Position numbers and translations under genes: made by a program | Source: Parasporobacterium sp. | GTDB lineage: Bacteria > Bacillota > Clostridia > Lachnospirales > Lachnospiraceae | DNA length: 64,000 nucleotides | Reading direction: 5' to 3' | NCBI GenBank assembly: GCA_017459985.1 | Contig: JAFUBX010000031.1 | Span: 1-64,000 of the forward strand | Shown: positions 33,624 to 42,200 of the stretch, one piece after another | Numbering within the stretch: the stretch's first letter is position 1 | Layout: every line of letters starts with the position of its first letter | The notes under the pieces: generated by a model | What the model was told of the DNA's origin: nothing | The model's input: only the letters and a program-made list of their open reading frames with translations | The model's database searches: none

Positions 33624-33895
33624 TACAGGTCCTCCGAACAGCCCGGGACCTTTCCCGATCAGCATTGTTTTCCACCTGCCTTCTTTCCATGTTACTGATC
33701 CTTTCTGTTGTCCTGATTATAGCCCTGCCTGGGTTGCCGATAAATGATCAGACCCGTGACAAACAGCCAACTATTTTTCTAAACTGTAAAAATAAAAACA
33801 CCGGTCTATAAATAGCCGATGCCTTTTTCTGTTCCACTGTTCGTTATTCGTTAGGTCTCTTCTCTATAAACAATAGGAAGATTTGATTTTTACCT

Positions 33896-34702
33896 TTATT
33901 GAAGCAACTTGTTAACCCATTCAATAAGTCCTTCAGAATCATATATCACAAGTTCTTGCCAGATACCGCCATAATATAAACCGCCATTTGTCGCAGAGTT
34001 TTTCTTATTTCCATATACATGTTCAGGTAGTAGAAAGGGAAAAGGATTCCATGTTCCTCTTTTCATCCCTTTCATTGTCAGGACACGATCCTTGCGGAAT
34101 CCAAGCGTTCCCCACCCCTTCATGCTGGGATTCCATGACAAATGATCTGCAGGTAGATAAAGCGCATTTGTTTTATTCTGTAAGCGAGATGCAGAAGCAT
34201 GAGGATGCCATGTATAGTTTTTTATTTCATCCGGGTCCAACAGAATCCTTCCGATTTGCATGTAGCCATATATTACATGCATGTCAGCCCAGGAATAATA
34301 ATCCCCATATCCTCTTTTTGCAAATCGATACCCATTTGTGCCATCTATCACTTTTCTAAACCAACCGAAAAAAAGGAATATATCGCCCGGGCCCACTCCG
34401 GCATTTGAAAGCAAGCCTTGAGCTGCATCTATCTGTCCAAAAGCTGGCATCCATCCTTTTACTTGTCTATTTCTCAGATTGGGGCGTAAATCAGGATCCA
34501 CATGGCAATGGCTGTATTCTTTTTTGGGACGTAATTGTCTTAGAATCTCCGAATAGGATTTCCCTTGGTAACTGATATTACTGTAAGTATCTTCATCTTT
34601 AGAAGGGATTGGCAAAGACAGAAGTGTTCCATCTGGGAGTATCGGGCTTGGGCAGCCCCCATTCGTCGAATCAAATCCTTTTCTAGAAAGAATAACTTTC
34701 AT
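33896..34702 (-). CDS. Nmad3-family (nucleotide modification associated domain 3) protein
   Basis: 268 residues. The N-terminus MKVILSRKGFDSTNGGCPS and LPDGTLLSLPIPSKD match the Nmad3 family, which was defined by its association with DNA base-modification systems in phages and bacteria. Further motifs are GPGDIFLFFGWFRKV and the C-terminal NGGLYYGGIWQELVIYD. Activity is unknown; a role in making or handling modified nucleotides is family-level inference. No partner modification enzyme is seen in this window. The gene is more AT-rich than its neighbours, consistent with separate acquisition. GGAGTAAG precedes the ATG. Confidence 0.8.
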   Translation of the reverse strand: MKVILSRKGFDSTNGGCPSPILPDGTLLSLPIPSKDEDTYSNISYQGKSYSEILRQLRPKKEYSHCHVDPDLRPNLRNRQVKGWMPAFGQIDAAQGLLSNAGVGPGDIFLFFGWFRKVIDGTNGYRFAKRGYGDYYSWADMHVIYGYMQIGRILLDPDEIKNYTWHPHASASRLQNKTNALYLPADHLSWNPSMKGWGTLGFRKDRVLTMKGMKRGTWNPFPFLLPEHVYGNKKNSATNGGLYYGGIWQELVIYDSEGLIEWVNKLLQ

Positions 34703-34816
34703 TTCTTACTCCAAGGGTTTCACATAGCTACAAAATAAAACCAACAATCCATGCCATTCTTTAAATAAAATTATCAGAAACTACTATTATTTACAATCAT
34801 TCAAAGATATTCCCCT

Positions 34817-35161
34817 TCACTGTTTTCCATTTGCCTGCAGACTCTTTTTCAGGCGAGAAACAACATCCAGGATGATCTTCCTGTCACGGATGCTACAATC
34901 ATAAAGAAGCTCCTTCAGTTCCTCATCCCAGACACTCTGGCAGTTTGAAACATCCCCCAACAGCAACCTGTCGACGGAGATCCTGAGGACATTGGAAATA
35001 CGGACGACAATTTCTAGGCTTGCTTTCTTACGTCCGTTTTCGATATGGCTGATATATTGGGGCGAAGAATCCGTAAACTCTGCAAGAAGCATCTGGGACA
35101 GCCCTGCACGGATCCTTTCCTCCCGGATCCTCTGCCCGATATACCGGTAATCAAGGCTCAT
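34817..35161 (-). CDS. XRE-family transcriptional regulator
   Basis: 114 residues. The helix-turn-helix is residues 10-62 (IREERIRAGLSQMLLAEF, SPQYISHIENGRKKAS); the C-terminal 45 residues are helical. AAGGAG precedes the ATG. It is divergent from a second XRE gene, with paired operator-like repeats between them. Confidence 0.88.
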   Translation of the reverse strand: MSLDYRYIGQRIREERIRAGLSQMLLAEFTDSSPQYISHIENGRKKASLEIVVRISNVLRISVDRLLLGDVSNCQSVWDEELKELLYDCSIRDRKIILDVVSRLKKSLQANGKQ

Positions 35162-35204
35162 ACACCCGCTCCTTCCATTTTACATTTCCGTAAAGCTCTT
35201 CAAA

Positions 35205-35284
35205 ATATCTACTATTTTAGATATCATCTAGTATTGTATATTCTTTTTCTGCGGTTTTCAAGATACTATCTAGTATATTAGATA
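35205..35284. promoter_or_regulatory. Operator pair TATCTA-N6-TAGATA between divergent regulators
   Basis: TATCTA-N6-TAGATA occurs at 35206-35223 (extended to ATATCTA/TAGATAT) and again at 35267-35284. A further palindrome ATACTA-TC-TAGTAT overlaps the second at 35263-35276, and a half-site ATCTAGTAT lies at about 35227. Equal spacing and identical arms suggest one dimeric regulator binding two operators and controlling both genes. Confidence 0.7.
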
Positions 35285-35300
35285 TTCTTGGAGGTATGAC

Positions 35301-35642
35301 ATGGACAACACCTACCTGAAAGAAATCGGTGCCAGGATCAGAAATGCAAGGGTGGAACGGGGCATCAACCAGGCCGACCTTGCTGACCAGCTGGATATCG
35401 CCACTTCCCATTTAAGCAACATCGAGACAGGGCGTTCCAACTTCGGCATCGATATCCTGATCAAACTGTCGGAAACGCTCCAGGTCTCGGCAGACGAGAT
35501 CCTCCGCCCCGATGTCCCTTCCGCAAACGCCATCTATGCAGCGGAACTCATGGAGCTTTTCAGTGGATGCACCCCGGCCGAGAAAGAAGCCATGCTGAAC
35601 ACCCTCCGCTCGATGAAAGCCGCATTTGATACGAATAAATAA
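35301..35642 (+). CDS. XRE-family transcriptional regulator
   Basis: 113 residues. HTH residues 8-62 (IRNARVERGINQADLADQL, ATSHLSNIETGRSNF); C-terminal helical part FSGCTPAEKEAMLNTLRSM. GGAGG lies directly upstream. It resembles its divergent neighbour in length and layout, so the pair could be cross-acting repressors deciding the state of the element. Confidence 0.88.
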   Translation: MDNTYLKEIGARIRNARVERGINQADLADQLDIATSHLSNIETGRSNFGIDILIKLSETLQVSADEILRPDVPSANAIYAAELMELFSGCTPAEKEAMLNTLRSMKAAFDTNK

Positions 35643-35666
35643 AACTGATTTTTGTTTTCTTCTTCG

Positions 35667-35699
35667 ATAACCACAGGTTTAAAAAAGACCTGTGGTTAT
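35667..35699 (+). terminator. Terminator behind the plus-strand XRE gene
   Basis: ATAACCACAGGT and ACCTGTGGTTAT form a twelve-base-pair stem with a nine-base loop, followed by TTCTGTTT, 25 bases after the stop. Confidence 0.8.
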
Positions 35700-35750
35700 T
35701 TCTGTTTCCGGCAGCCTTTTGCTATAGTTCCATAAAAGGAGGAAACAGTC

Positions 35751-35876
35751 ATGGCGGAAACAGCCAGCACTGCGCTGACAAAAAAACAGCAGAAGGACCG
35801 GATCAGGGAACGCTATAAAGGAGTCGATCCGGATATCCTGGAAGTCATCCCTGCGAGAAAGAAGGCAGATTTCTAG
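35751..35876 (+). CDS. 41-residue basic protein, convergent with the winged-helix gene
   Basis: The frame starts MAETASTALTKKQQKDR and ends EVIPARKKADF. AAGGAGG is eight bases before the ATG, among the best ribosome binding sites in the window. Its 3' end overlaps the 3' end of the minus-strand gene at 35845 by 32 bases. Not recognised; RERYKGVDPDILEVIPA is probably helical. Confidence 0.65.
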   Translation: MAETASTALTKKQQKDRIRERYKGVDPDILEVIPARKKADF

Positions 35877-37311
35877 CCCTGCTGCGATTTCTTTCCCTGA
35901 TAGTATCAAAGCGGTCTTTCTCCACAGGATAGCCGGTATCTTTATAACGTCGAACAGAAGGGATCATATGTCCCTCCAGATTAAAAAAGGCGCCACATCT
36001 TGTTCCCAGGGTTTTTGAGACCACATCCGCCAGGGAAGGATCCGTGACCACTGCCAGTTCTCCCTGATACCGGTTCCGAAGTTCCGTCAGGATCTTACAG
36101 TCCGCCAGGGGAAGATAAACAGCATCGAGGTATGTGCCGTCCAAAAAAACCATACCGGACAGGATGCCGCGGCGGCTGACCCCGCAGGAAAACCCGGGCG
36201 TCGTTTCAAAGAATGCCGTTCCTTCCCGGATCATCGTTTCCCGGCTGGAAAAAACGGCTTTCCGGAACATGCCTGCCTTATCCTCCGTTACCGGGACCAC
36301 ATAGATTTCCCGGAAGAGGTCCGTATCCCCGGTCAGGATCCCGCTGCTTTCCCGGGCAAGGATTGCATAGCCTTTCAACTGCCTCCTGCGTGCCTCTTCC
36401 CGTTCCAGGATCTGTTCCATTTCTTCCGGACTGAGTGGTTGCAGAATCCCTTCACGTTGCGCTCTTTCTTCCTCCCTCCGGTTCCTGCCATGCGGATAGC
36501 CGATGCTGATGGAGGCAACGGGAGCCGGGGAGTCCGCCAACATCACGCAGGAGGGGGAAGAATACTGAGGGAACAGGTCCCTGAGCGTTTCCAGGAGCGC
36601 CCTTTCCGTGTTCGGTGGGAGGATGGTATAGCCTTTCTTCCTGTCATGGCAATAGACAAGGGAAAGCATGTCCCCGATCACGCAAAGCCCGATGAAACGC
36701 GTGGTAAGGAACGTGTCCAGGTCGATCTGGAGGGCCGTAAGCCCTCTCCTGACTTCTGCGGAAGTGTAATAGATTCCGTCCTTCAGATACGCTGGAAGGT
36801 CGTCTGTTTCAAGCTGCGGGTACTCTGGCGGAAATGCTTCCGGTTTTCTGATGGTATCGTACAGAAGACACACGAGGTTCTCAAAGGACGGCTTCTGCAC
36901 GGCATAGGTGTTCAGCCCCGCCCCTCGCGCCAGTGCAAACGCATTCAAGCGGCCTTCCTTTTCCTTTGCCCTGGAAAGGGATGTCTCCCTTACGGCGTAT
37001 TCCGCGATCGCCTTATGATAGACGCTGTTTTTCCCCAGATGCCGGATGCCCTCCTCCGTGATCGTATAATAAGCCTTCTCCCGATTCGTCTGGTCCTCCG
37101 GAAGATAATCGTCCCGTTTCCCGTTCGCACAGATCCGTTCGATATACCGCCTCTCATGAAGAAGACGGATACTTCTGCTGACCACATGAGCGCCGCATGC
37201 TCCGCCCATCGACAGATTCGCCTGCTTTACTGTAAACGAACCCGCAAAGAAAGCATATTCCAGGATCTTATAGGTCGTCCCGTTCCTGCTCAGGTCTTTC
37301 TGTTTTGCCAT
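35845..37311 (-). CDS. Winged-helix protein, possibly replication-relaxation-like
   Basis: 488 residues. The N-terminal 110 residues look like a winged-helix DNA-binding domain (YKILEYAFFAGSFTVKQANL, SRSIRLLHERRYIERI, YYTITEEGIRHLG). The rest is a mixed domain with no catalytic motif that I recognise. Layout and neighbourhood (beside parA in an ICE) suggest the replication-relaxation group, but this is not certain. AAAGGAG precedes the ATG. It is preceded by a strongly structured 330-base region. Confidence 0.5.
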   Translation of the reverse strand: MAKQKDLSRNGTTYKILEYAFFAGSFTVKQANLSMGGACGAHVVSRSIRLLHERRYIERICANGKRDDYLPEDQTNREKAYYTITEEGIRHLGKNSVYHKAIAEYAVRETSLSRAKEKEGRLNAFALARGAGLNTYAVQKPSFENLVCLLYDTIRKPEAFPPEYPQLETDDLPAYLKDGIYYTSAEVRRGLTALQIDLDTFLTTRFIGLCVIGDMLSLVYCHDRKKGYTILPPNTERALLETLRDLFPQYSSPSCVMLADSPAPVASISIGYPHGRNRREEERAQREGILQPLSPEEMEQILEREEARRRQLKGYAILARESSGILTGDTDLFREIYVVPVTEDKAGMFRKAVFSSRETMIREGTAFFETTPGFSCGVSRRGILSGMVFLDGTYLDAVYLPLADCKILTELRNRYQGELAVVTDPSLADVVSKTLGTRCGAFFNLEGHMIPSVRRYKDTGYPVEKDRFDTIRERNRSRARNLPSFSQG

Positions 37312-37621
37312 TTTCGTGTTCTCCTTTCCCCCTTAGGTTGTTTCTTTTTTCCCTCAAAATGCTGCCGGCCCATCCCTTCGTGCTTCCGCACGAACGAATG
37401 GCCATTACAGACGAAGGCCTGCTCCTTCGTGCCTTCGCACGACCTCGCAGGCCAACGTTTTCCGGTTCCAGATCGCCCCCTACAGAAAACTTACCTATTC
37501 TCTGTTTCCGGACTGCTTTCCGGCATCTTCCGGCATTTATTCGTAAGAAAAAGCGCAGGAATGAATGGTTGTCTTCATTCCTTCATGTGTTTGCTTTTTT
37601 TGCCCCAGAAACGCAATAAAA
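37312..37621. other. Structured non-coding region with two symmetric hairpins
   Basis: TTCGTGC-TTCC-GCACGAA at 37377-37394 is one hairpin. A second at 37416-37453 has an outer stem GGCCTGC/GCAGGCC, a symmetric four-by-four internal loop, an inner stem TCGTGC/GCACGA and a CTTC loop. Both would form in RNA of either strand. On the minus strand they would lie in the leader of the winged-helix gene. No gene is supported here. Confidence 0.55.
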
Positions 37622-37640
37622 AAAGAGGACGGTATGTCCC
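37618..37640 (-). terminator. Terminator of the partition operon
   Basis: Minus strand GGGGAC-ATACC-GTCCTC is followed by TTTTTTTTATT, a few bases after the stop of the small partition gene. Confidence 0.75.
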
Positions 37641-37645
37641 CTTTC

Positions 37646-38020
37646 CTATTGCCTTGTCCTTCGTTTCTCCCGTTCTTCTTCATCCCTGTACAGATCACAG
37701 ATGAGGGACGATACTTTCGTCATCCTCCGGATCGCCATCATCTTAAGGCCGATATAGACATCCGGCGGCAGAAGGATCGTCAGGGATTTCTTTCCCTCTG
37801 CCAAAGCTTCCTTCTGCTTCCTGCTCTTTGCGGCAGTCCTGGCCACAGAGGGCCTTTTCCCTGCCGTTTCCTTTTCTGTTACTGTCTCCCCGGACCCGGT
37901 TATAAGTTCCGGACCCGGTATTTCTTTTTTCTCCGTGCGGGTCCCTTTCCCGGGGGTGTTCCTCCGTTCATAGTCTTTCTGTGCCTGCTCCATGAATCTG
38001 CCATAATCGTATTCTGCCAT
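37646..38020 (-). CDS. Partition accessory protein (ParB/RHH-like)
   Basis: 124 residues from the ATG at 38020, which has AAAGGAG eight bases upstream. The N-terminal 75 residues are charged and probably disordered. The C-terminal 50 residues (SLTILLPPDVYIGLKMMAIR, TKVSSLICDLYRDEEER) fit a ribbon-helix-helix DNA-binding fold as in ParG/Arc-like partners of ParA. It starts 13 bases after parA. It should bind the repeats upstream of parA. Confidence 0.7.
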   Translation of the reverse strand: MAEYDYGRFMEQAQKDYERRNTPGKGTRTEKKEIPGPELITGSGETVTEKETAGKRPSVARTAAKSRKQKEALAEGKKSLTILLPPDVYIGLKMMAIRRMTKVSSLICDLYRDEEEREKRRTRQ

Positions 38021-38033
38021 CTTGTGCTCTCCT

Positions 38034-38597
38034 TTACTCTTCAGGATCAACTCCCGCCATCTTCCGGATCTCGTTCACAGTGGTTAAGACTGCCTTTGCC
38101 GCATCCCCGCGCTTTCGGTACTGGACAACGCTCATGTCCTTCAGCGAGGCGTTCGGAAGGTCCTCGCTCATGGGGATGGAAAGGAGCGTCACCCGGAAGG
38201 GAAGCTCTTTCAGCGCTTTCTCCAACGCCTTGCTCGTGTTGAAGCGCCTCTGCTTCTTGTTAAAGACCACGGCGACCTGCTTCCCCTTTTCACAACAGGC
38301 GACCAGGGTGGAGATAAAAGGCTGCATCTCGGCTTTCCCTCCTGCCACGGTCGGGATCACGACCACGTCCGCATCCTCGATCCAGGCGTCCCGTCCCTCC
38401 AGGACGAAGCCCGGGGTATCCACGACATTTACTTCCGGGTCTGTTATGGGTGCTCCGGTATGGAGTTCCCCGCCCTGCCGGTCAAATTCGTAGAAGGCTG
38501 CCCGGATCCCGGACCTTTCCAGGCTGAACATGATCTCATCCGCCAACATCGTCTTTCCTACCCCGCCCTTCTCGGCGATCACCAGTATGGTTTTCAT
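38034..38597 (-). CDS. parA: ParA-family partition ATPase
   Basis: 187 residues. Deviant Walker A EKGGVGKTMLAD near the N-terminus, switch I-like EFDRQGG, and VVDTPGF as the Walker B/A' region. Short ParA type without a DNA-binding N-terminal domain, so the neighbouring protein should bind the centromere. The ATG at 38597 has AAGGAG five bases upstream; upstream extension would add a basic tail with no support. It points to stable maintenance of an extrachromosomal form of the element. Confidence 0.9.
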   Translation of the reverse strand: MKTILVIAEKGGVGKTMLADEIMFSLERSGIRAAFYEFDRQGGELHTGAPITDPEVNVVDTPGFVLEGRDAWIEDADVVVIPTVAGGKAEMQPFISTLVACCEKGKQVAVVFNKKQRRFNTSKALEKALKELPFRVTLLSIPMSEDLPNASLKDMSVVQYRKRGDAAKAVLTTVNEIRKMAGVDPEE

Positions 38598-38629
38598 CCT
38601 GCTCCTTCCTTTTTCCTCTGATCTCAGTT

Positions 38630-38873
38630 TATACAGAATTACAGATTTCATTAATTCTGTAATTTAGTATTTACAGAATTAATGAATTATTGGTTTCTGT
38701 AATCCTGAAAATACAAAATTAATGGATTCTGTATTTTTGTAATTACAGGATTAAAGAATTCCTGATTTCTGTCATTACAGATTTCATTAATCCCGTATTC
38801 CTGTTTTTACAGAATTAATGAAATATTTATTTCTGTAATTCTGTAATTACAGAATTCATTGTACAGAGCCACA
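38630..38873. repeat. AT-rich iteron array, probable partition site or origin
   Basis: The word TTACAGAATTAATGAA and its inverse recur at least seven times in about 240 bases, in both orientations, with small changes (for example ACAGATTTCATTAATTCTGT at 38641, TTACAGAATTAATGAA at 38671 and 38808). The array lies directly upstream of parA. Such arrays serve as ParB/ParG centromeres or replication iterons; here a parS-like role is the best guess, and autoregulation of parA is likely. Confidence 0.75.
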
Positions 38874-38939
38874 AAATAAATATCAAGACTATTTTGGATT
38901 ATTTTTTATGATTTTTATAAATATTTGATTTATTTTCTT

Positions 38940-39060
38940 CCGTGTAGCGGGCAGATCCTGCCAAATGGCGCACGAGAGCGGCCTTATTTCCGCTCCAAAT
39001 CATCCGGACGATAATTTATGCACCCGCGAATTTAGAACGCCTTATTTTTGAGATCTGGAA
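38940..39060. other. Inverted repeats, candidate oriT
   Basis: GGCAG-ATC-CTGCC (38950-38962) is followed by GAGCGG/CCGCTC (38976-38995, loop CCTTATTT). ATCCTG resembles the nick core of MOBP-type origins of transfer. It lies in a non-coding stretch between the iterons and the LRR gene. No relaxase gene is in the window, so assignment is weak. Adjacent 38880-38940 is plain AT-rich DNA. Confidence 0.3.
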
Positions 39061-39086
39061 ATCCGGTAAATGACCGGTCCCGGCAC

Positions 39087-39117
39087 AAAAAAAGAGACGG
39101 CTCCTTTTTCCGGGAAC
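39087..39117 (-). terminator. Terminator of the LRR-TIR gene
   Basis: Minus strand GACGGTTCC pairs with GGAGCCGTC and is followed by TCTTTTTTT. It lies about 100 bases beyond the stop. Confidence 0.8.
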
Positions 39118-39217
39118 CGTCCCGGGAACAATGATCATAATATTCTGCACATCGATTTCACAGACAGGAACTTCCGCTGACCGTTATGCAGGAACTCCAA
39201 ACAGAATCGATCAGCAC

Positions 39218-42200
39218 TTACTTTTTACCGAAAAGTCTGCTGAAGAACCCGCGCCTGGGTGATTCTTCTCGTTCTTCTTCCGAAGATCTTCTCTCCATAT
39301 CAGAAGTGTTAACAAATGGTCCGTTTTGTCCGGATTCCAATGCCTTAACGGGCAGGCCATTTTCTTTGCAGTACTCCCAGGCGAAGGATCCGGGGGAGCA
39401 TATTACGGTCAAGTGCGGGCAGCCGGCGAATACCTCTTCACTGATTTTTTTCACACTGTCCGGGATGGTGATTGAAGTCAGGCTTGTACAGTCTCCGAAT
39501 GCAGATTTGCCGATTCCCGTTACGCTGTCCGGGATGGTAACCGATATCAGGCTTTTACATCCGCAGAATGCTTTTTCTCCGATTTCCTCTACTCCATCTG
39601 AAATGACAACGGAAGAAAGATGTTTACAAGAAAAGAACGCTCTGTTTCCGATTTTAGCCACTTTGCCCGGAATGATAACAGAGGTCAGTCCGCATGAAAG
39701 AAATGCCGATTCATCAATCACGGTCACACTGTACGGGATAGTGACCGACGCCAGTCTTTCACAGCCATGGAATGCTCCCCATCCAACCACTACTACGCTG
39801 TCCGGGATATCAAGAGAACTCAGTTTTTCACAAAAATTGAATGTAAATTTACCAATCCGCCGGATACCATTTGGCAGTTTGACCGATTCCAGACCGGCAC
39901 ACCGTTCAAATGCTTTTTCTCCTATTTTTGTCACGCTGTCCGGGATCGTGACAGAAGTCAAGTTTCTGCAGCTATTGAATGCTTCTTCCCCTATTACCTT
40001 CACGCTGTCCGGGATTATGACAGAGGTCATGCTGCATCCGGCGAATGTCCCATTCCCAATTTCTGCCAGGCTGTTCGGAAGAACGATCGAATCCAGGCTT
40101 GAACAGGCGAATGTATAGTTCCCAATTATCGACACGCCATCCGGTATGATGAGGAAAGTCAGGCTGCTGCAAGAAAAGAATGCCCCGTCTCCGATCTCTT
40201 GCACGCCATGCGGAAGAATGACCGTATCCAGATTGGAGCAACCTGAAAAAGCATCTTCCCCGATTATCCGGACGCCCTCCGGGATTTCGATCGTTTTTAA
40301 GCGGACACAGTTTTTAAATGTTTTTTTCCCTATCTCTATCACGGGTTTCCCACCATATTCGCTTTCTATCCTGGGGCTCGGATCCATTCCGGTATATCTT
40401 GTTATCACGATCCCCTTGTCTGTTTCCTCATATTCAAATCCAGGCAGGATTGCTGTGTTCCTGCATCCCCGCTTCTGAAGATGGCGGGAAAGTTTTGTAT
40501 TCAGGTCGGCCGTGATGCCGAAAGCGAAATTCAGCCACTGCATCTTATGAAGCACGAACAATTCCTGTGGGAGATCGCTGTCTTCTACATTATCAAGCTG
40601 ACAGACCGCTATATCCTTTCCCGCCTGATATTCCTCGATCAATATCTCAGCCAGATGATCATCCGCTAAAAATGCCTTGTCAAGGAACACGATCAGACAC
40701 GCGCAGTTCTGCTGTTTTTCTGCGTTTTCTCCGTTTTTGACTGCATCATAAACGGTACACCCGCTGTTTTCTGCATCCAGGAGGATTGCTTTTGCAGTCG
40801 CCGCATTCTTTTCAGCATACAGGCAATAGGCAAAGCCTCCGTCTTTTGCGCCGTCTCTCTCTGCCGGATCAACAACGACCGAAATGCCCTTCGCTTCACG
40901 TCGTTCTCCCCTGCACAGCCCATCTACTTTTTCCAGTGCCGGTTCAATATCTGTTACGGATACAGTTGCAGCAACGATGCCGTCATTGATCTCACAATCT
41001 TTTCCTTCCTCTAGTATGCACTTGATGATCGGCTTGCCGGAACTAGTCGCCCAGGGGATCTCGTTCTCCTGGCAATAGAAACTGTTGAGTGAATTCTCCG
41101 ATACAAACAATAAAAAGGCTGAACAGTTTCTGACATGCGCCTCCAGTGTTTCGTCATATCTGTCACCAATCGTCAGCCCCTCGTCATACCAGATCTTCCA
41201 GCCGGCTTCATACAGCGTCTTAAGGATCGGCAGGATGATGTCCCTGTCCTTATGGGAATAACTGATGAATATGTATGGCTTCTCTTCATCAGCCAGAAAA
41301 GGAGAGGCTAGCTTTTCGAATCCCTGAGGAAGCAGGCCGTGGAATGCTTCGTACTGGTAGTCGAAAATAAACGGGAGGCTGTTTCCTAAACAATATTTAT
41401 GTGCATAGGAGCCTTCGTGGCAGACAATGGTATTCTTAGTACAGCTTTTAAATGCATCCTTCCCGATCCCCTTCACACTGACTGGGATAGTGACCACCGT
41501 CAGATCTGTTCTGCCAGAGAAGGCTTCCTGTTCGATTATTGTCACGCTGTCTGGGATAACGACCGATGTCAGGTTTTTGAATTCAGAGAAAGCTTCTGCC
41601 CCGATTTTTTCCACACAGTTCGGTATGGAAATGTTTTTTTCCTTTCCGAAATAGGAATAAAGTATTCCCTTGACAACGACAAATCCGCTACTGTCTGCAA
41701 GCCCTTTGCATCCATTGAATGCTTCCCGCCCAATCTCTTTCACACTGTCTGGGATAGTGACCGATGTCAGGCTTTCACAATGAAAGAATGTTTTAATCTT
41801 GATCTCTGTTATACTTTCCGGGATGGTGACAGATATCAGGCTTCTACACTCAGAAAATGCGTCCCATCCGATCTCCGTTACACTGTCCGGGATGGTAACC
41901 GATGTCAGGCTTGTACAATTCCAGAATGCGCTATTTCCTATTTTTGTTACACTTTCAGGGATAATGACCGCTGTTATGTTCCGGGAAGCCCGGAATGCCT
42001 CCGGTCCGATCGCCGTCACATTATCCGGGATGGAAACAATCCTTTCATTCCCGGAATAGGAATATAGTATTCCCCCGACTATGGAAAACCCGTTGCTGTC
42101 TGCAAGCCCTTCGCAGCCGTTGAATGCCTCTCTCCCGATTTCCGCTAAGCTGGGTGGGATGGTGACCGATGTCAGGCTTTTGCAGCCGGAGAAGGCCCCC

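Noticed and set aside
23630..39051. A 16-base word AACGCCTTATTTTTGA present at 23630-23645 and 39036-39051
   Set aside because: One exact 16-mer pair is expected by chance in a window of this size, and the flanks differ; not called a repeat or nick site.
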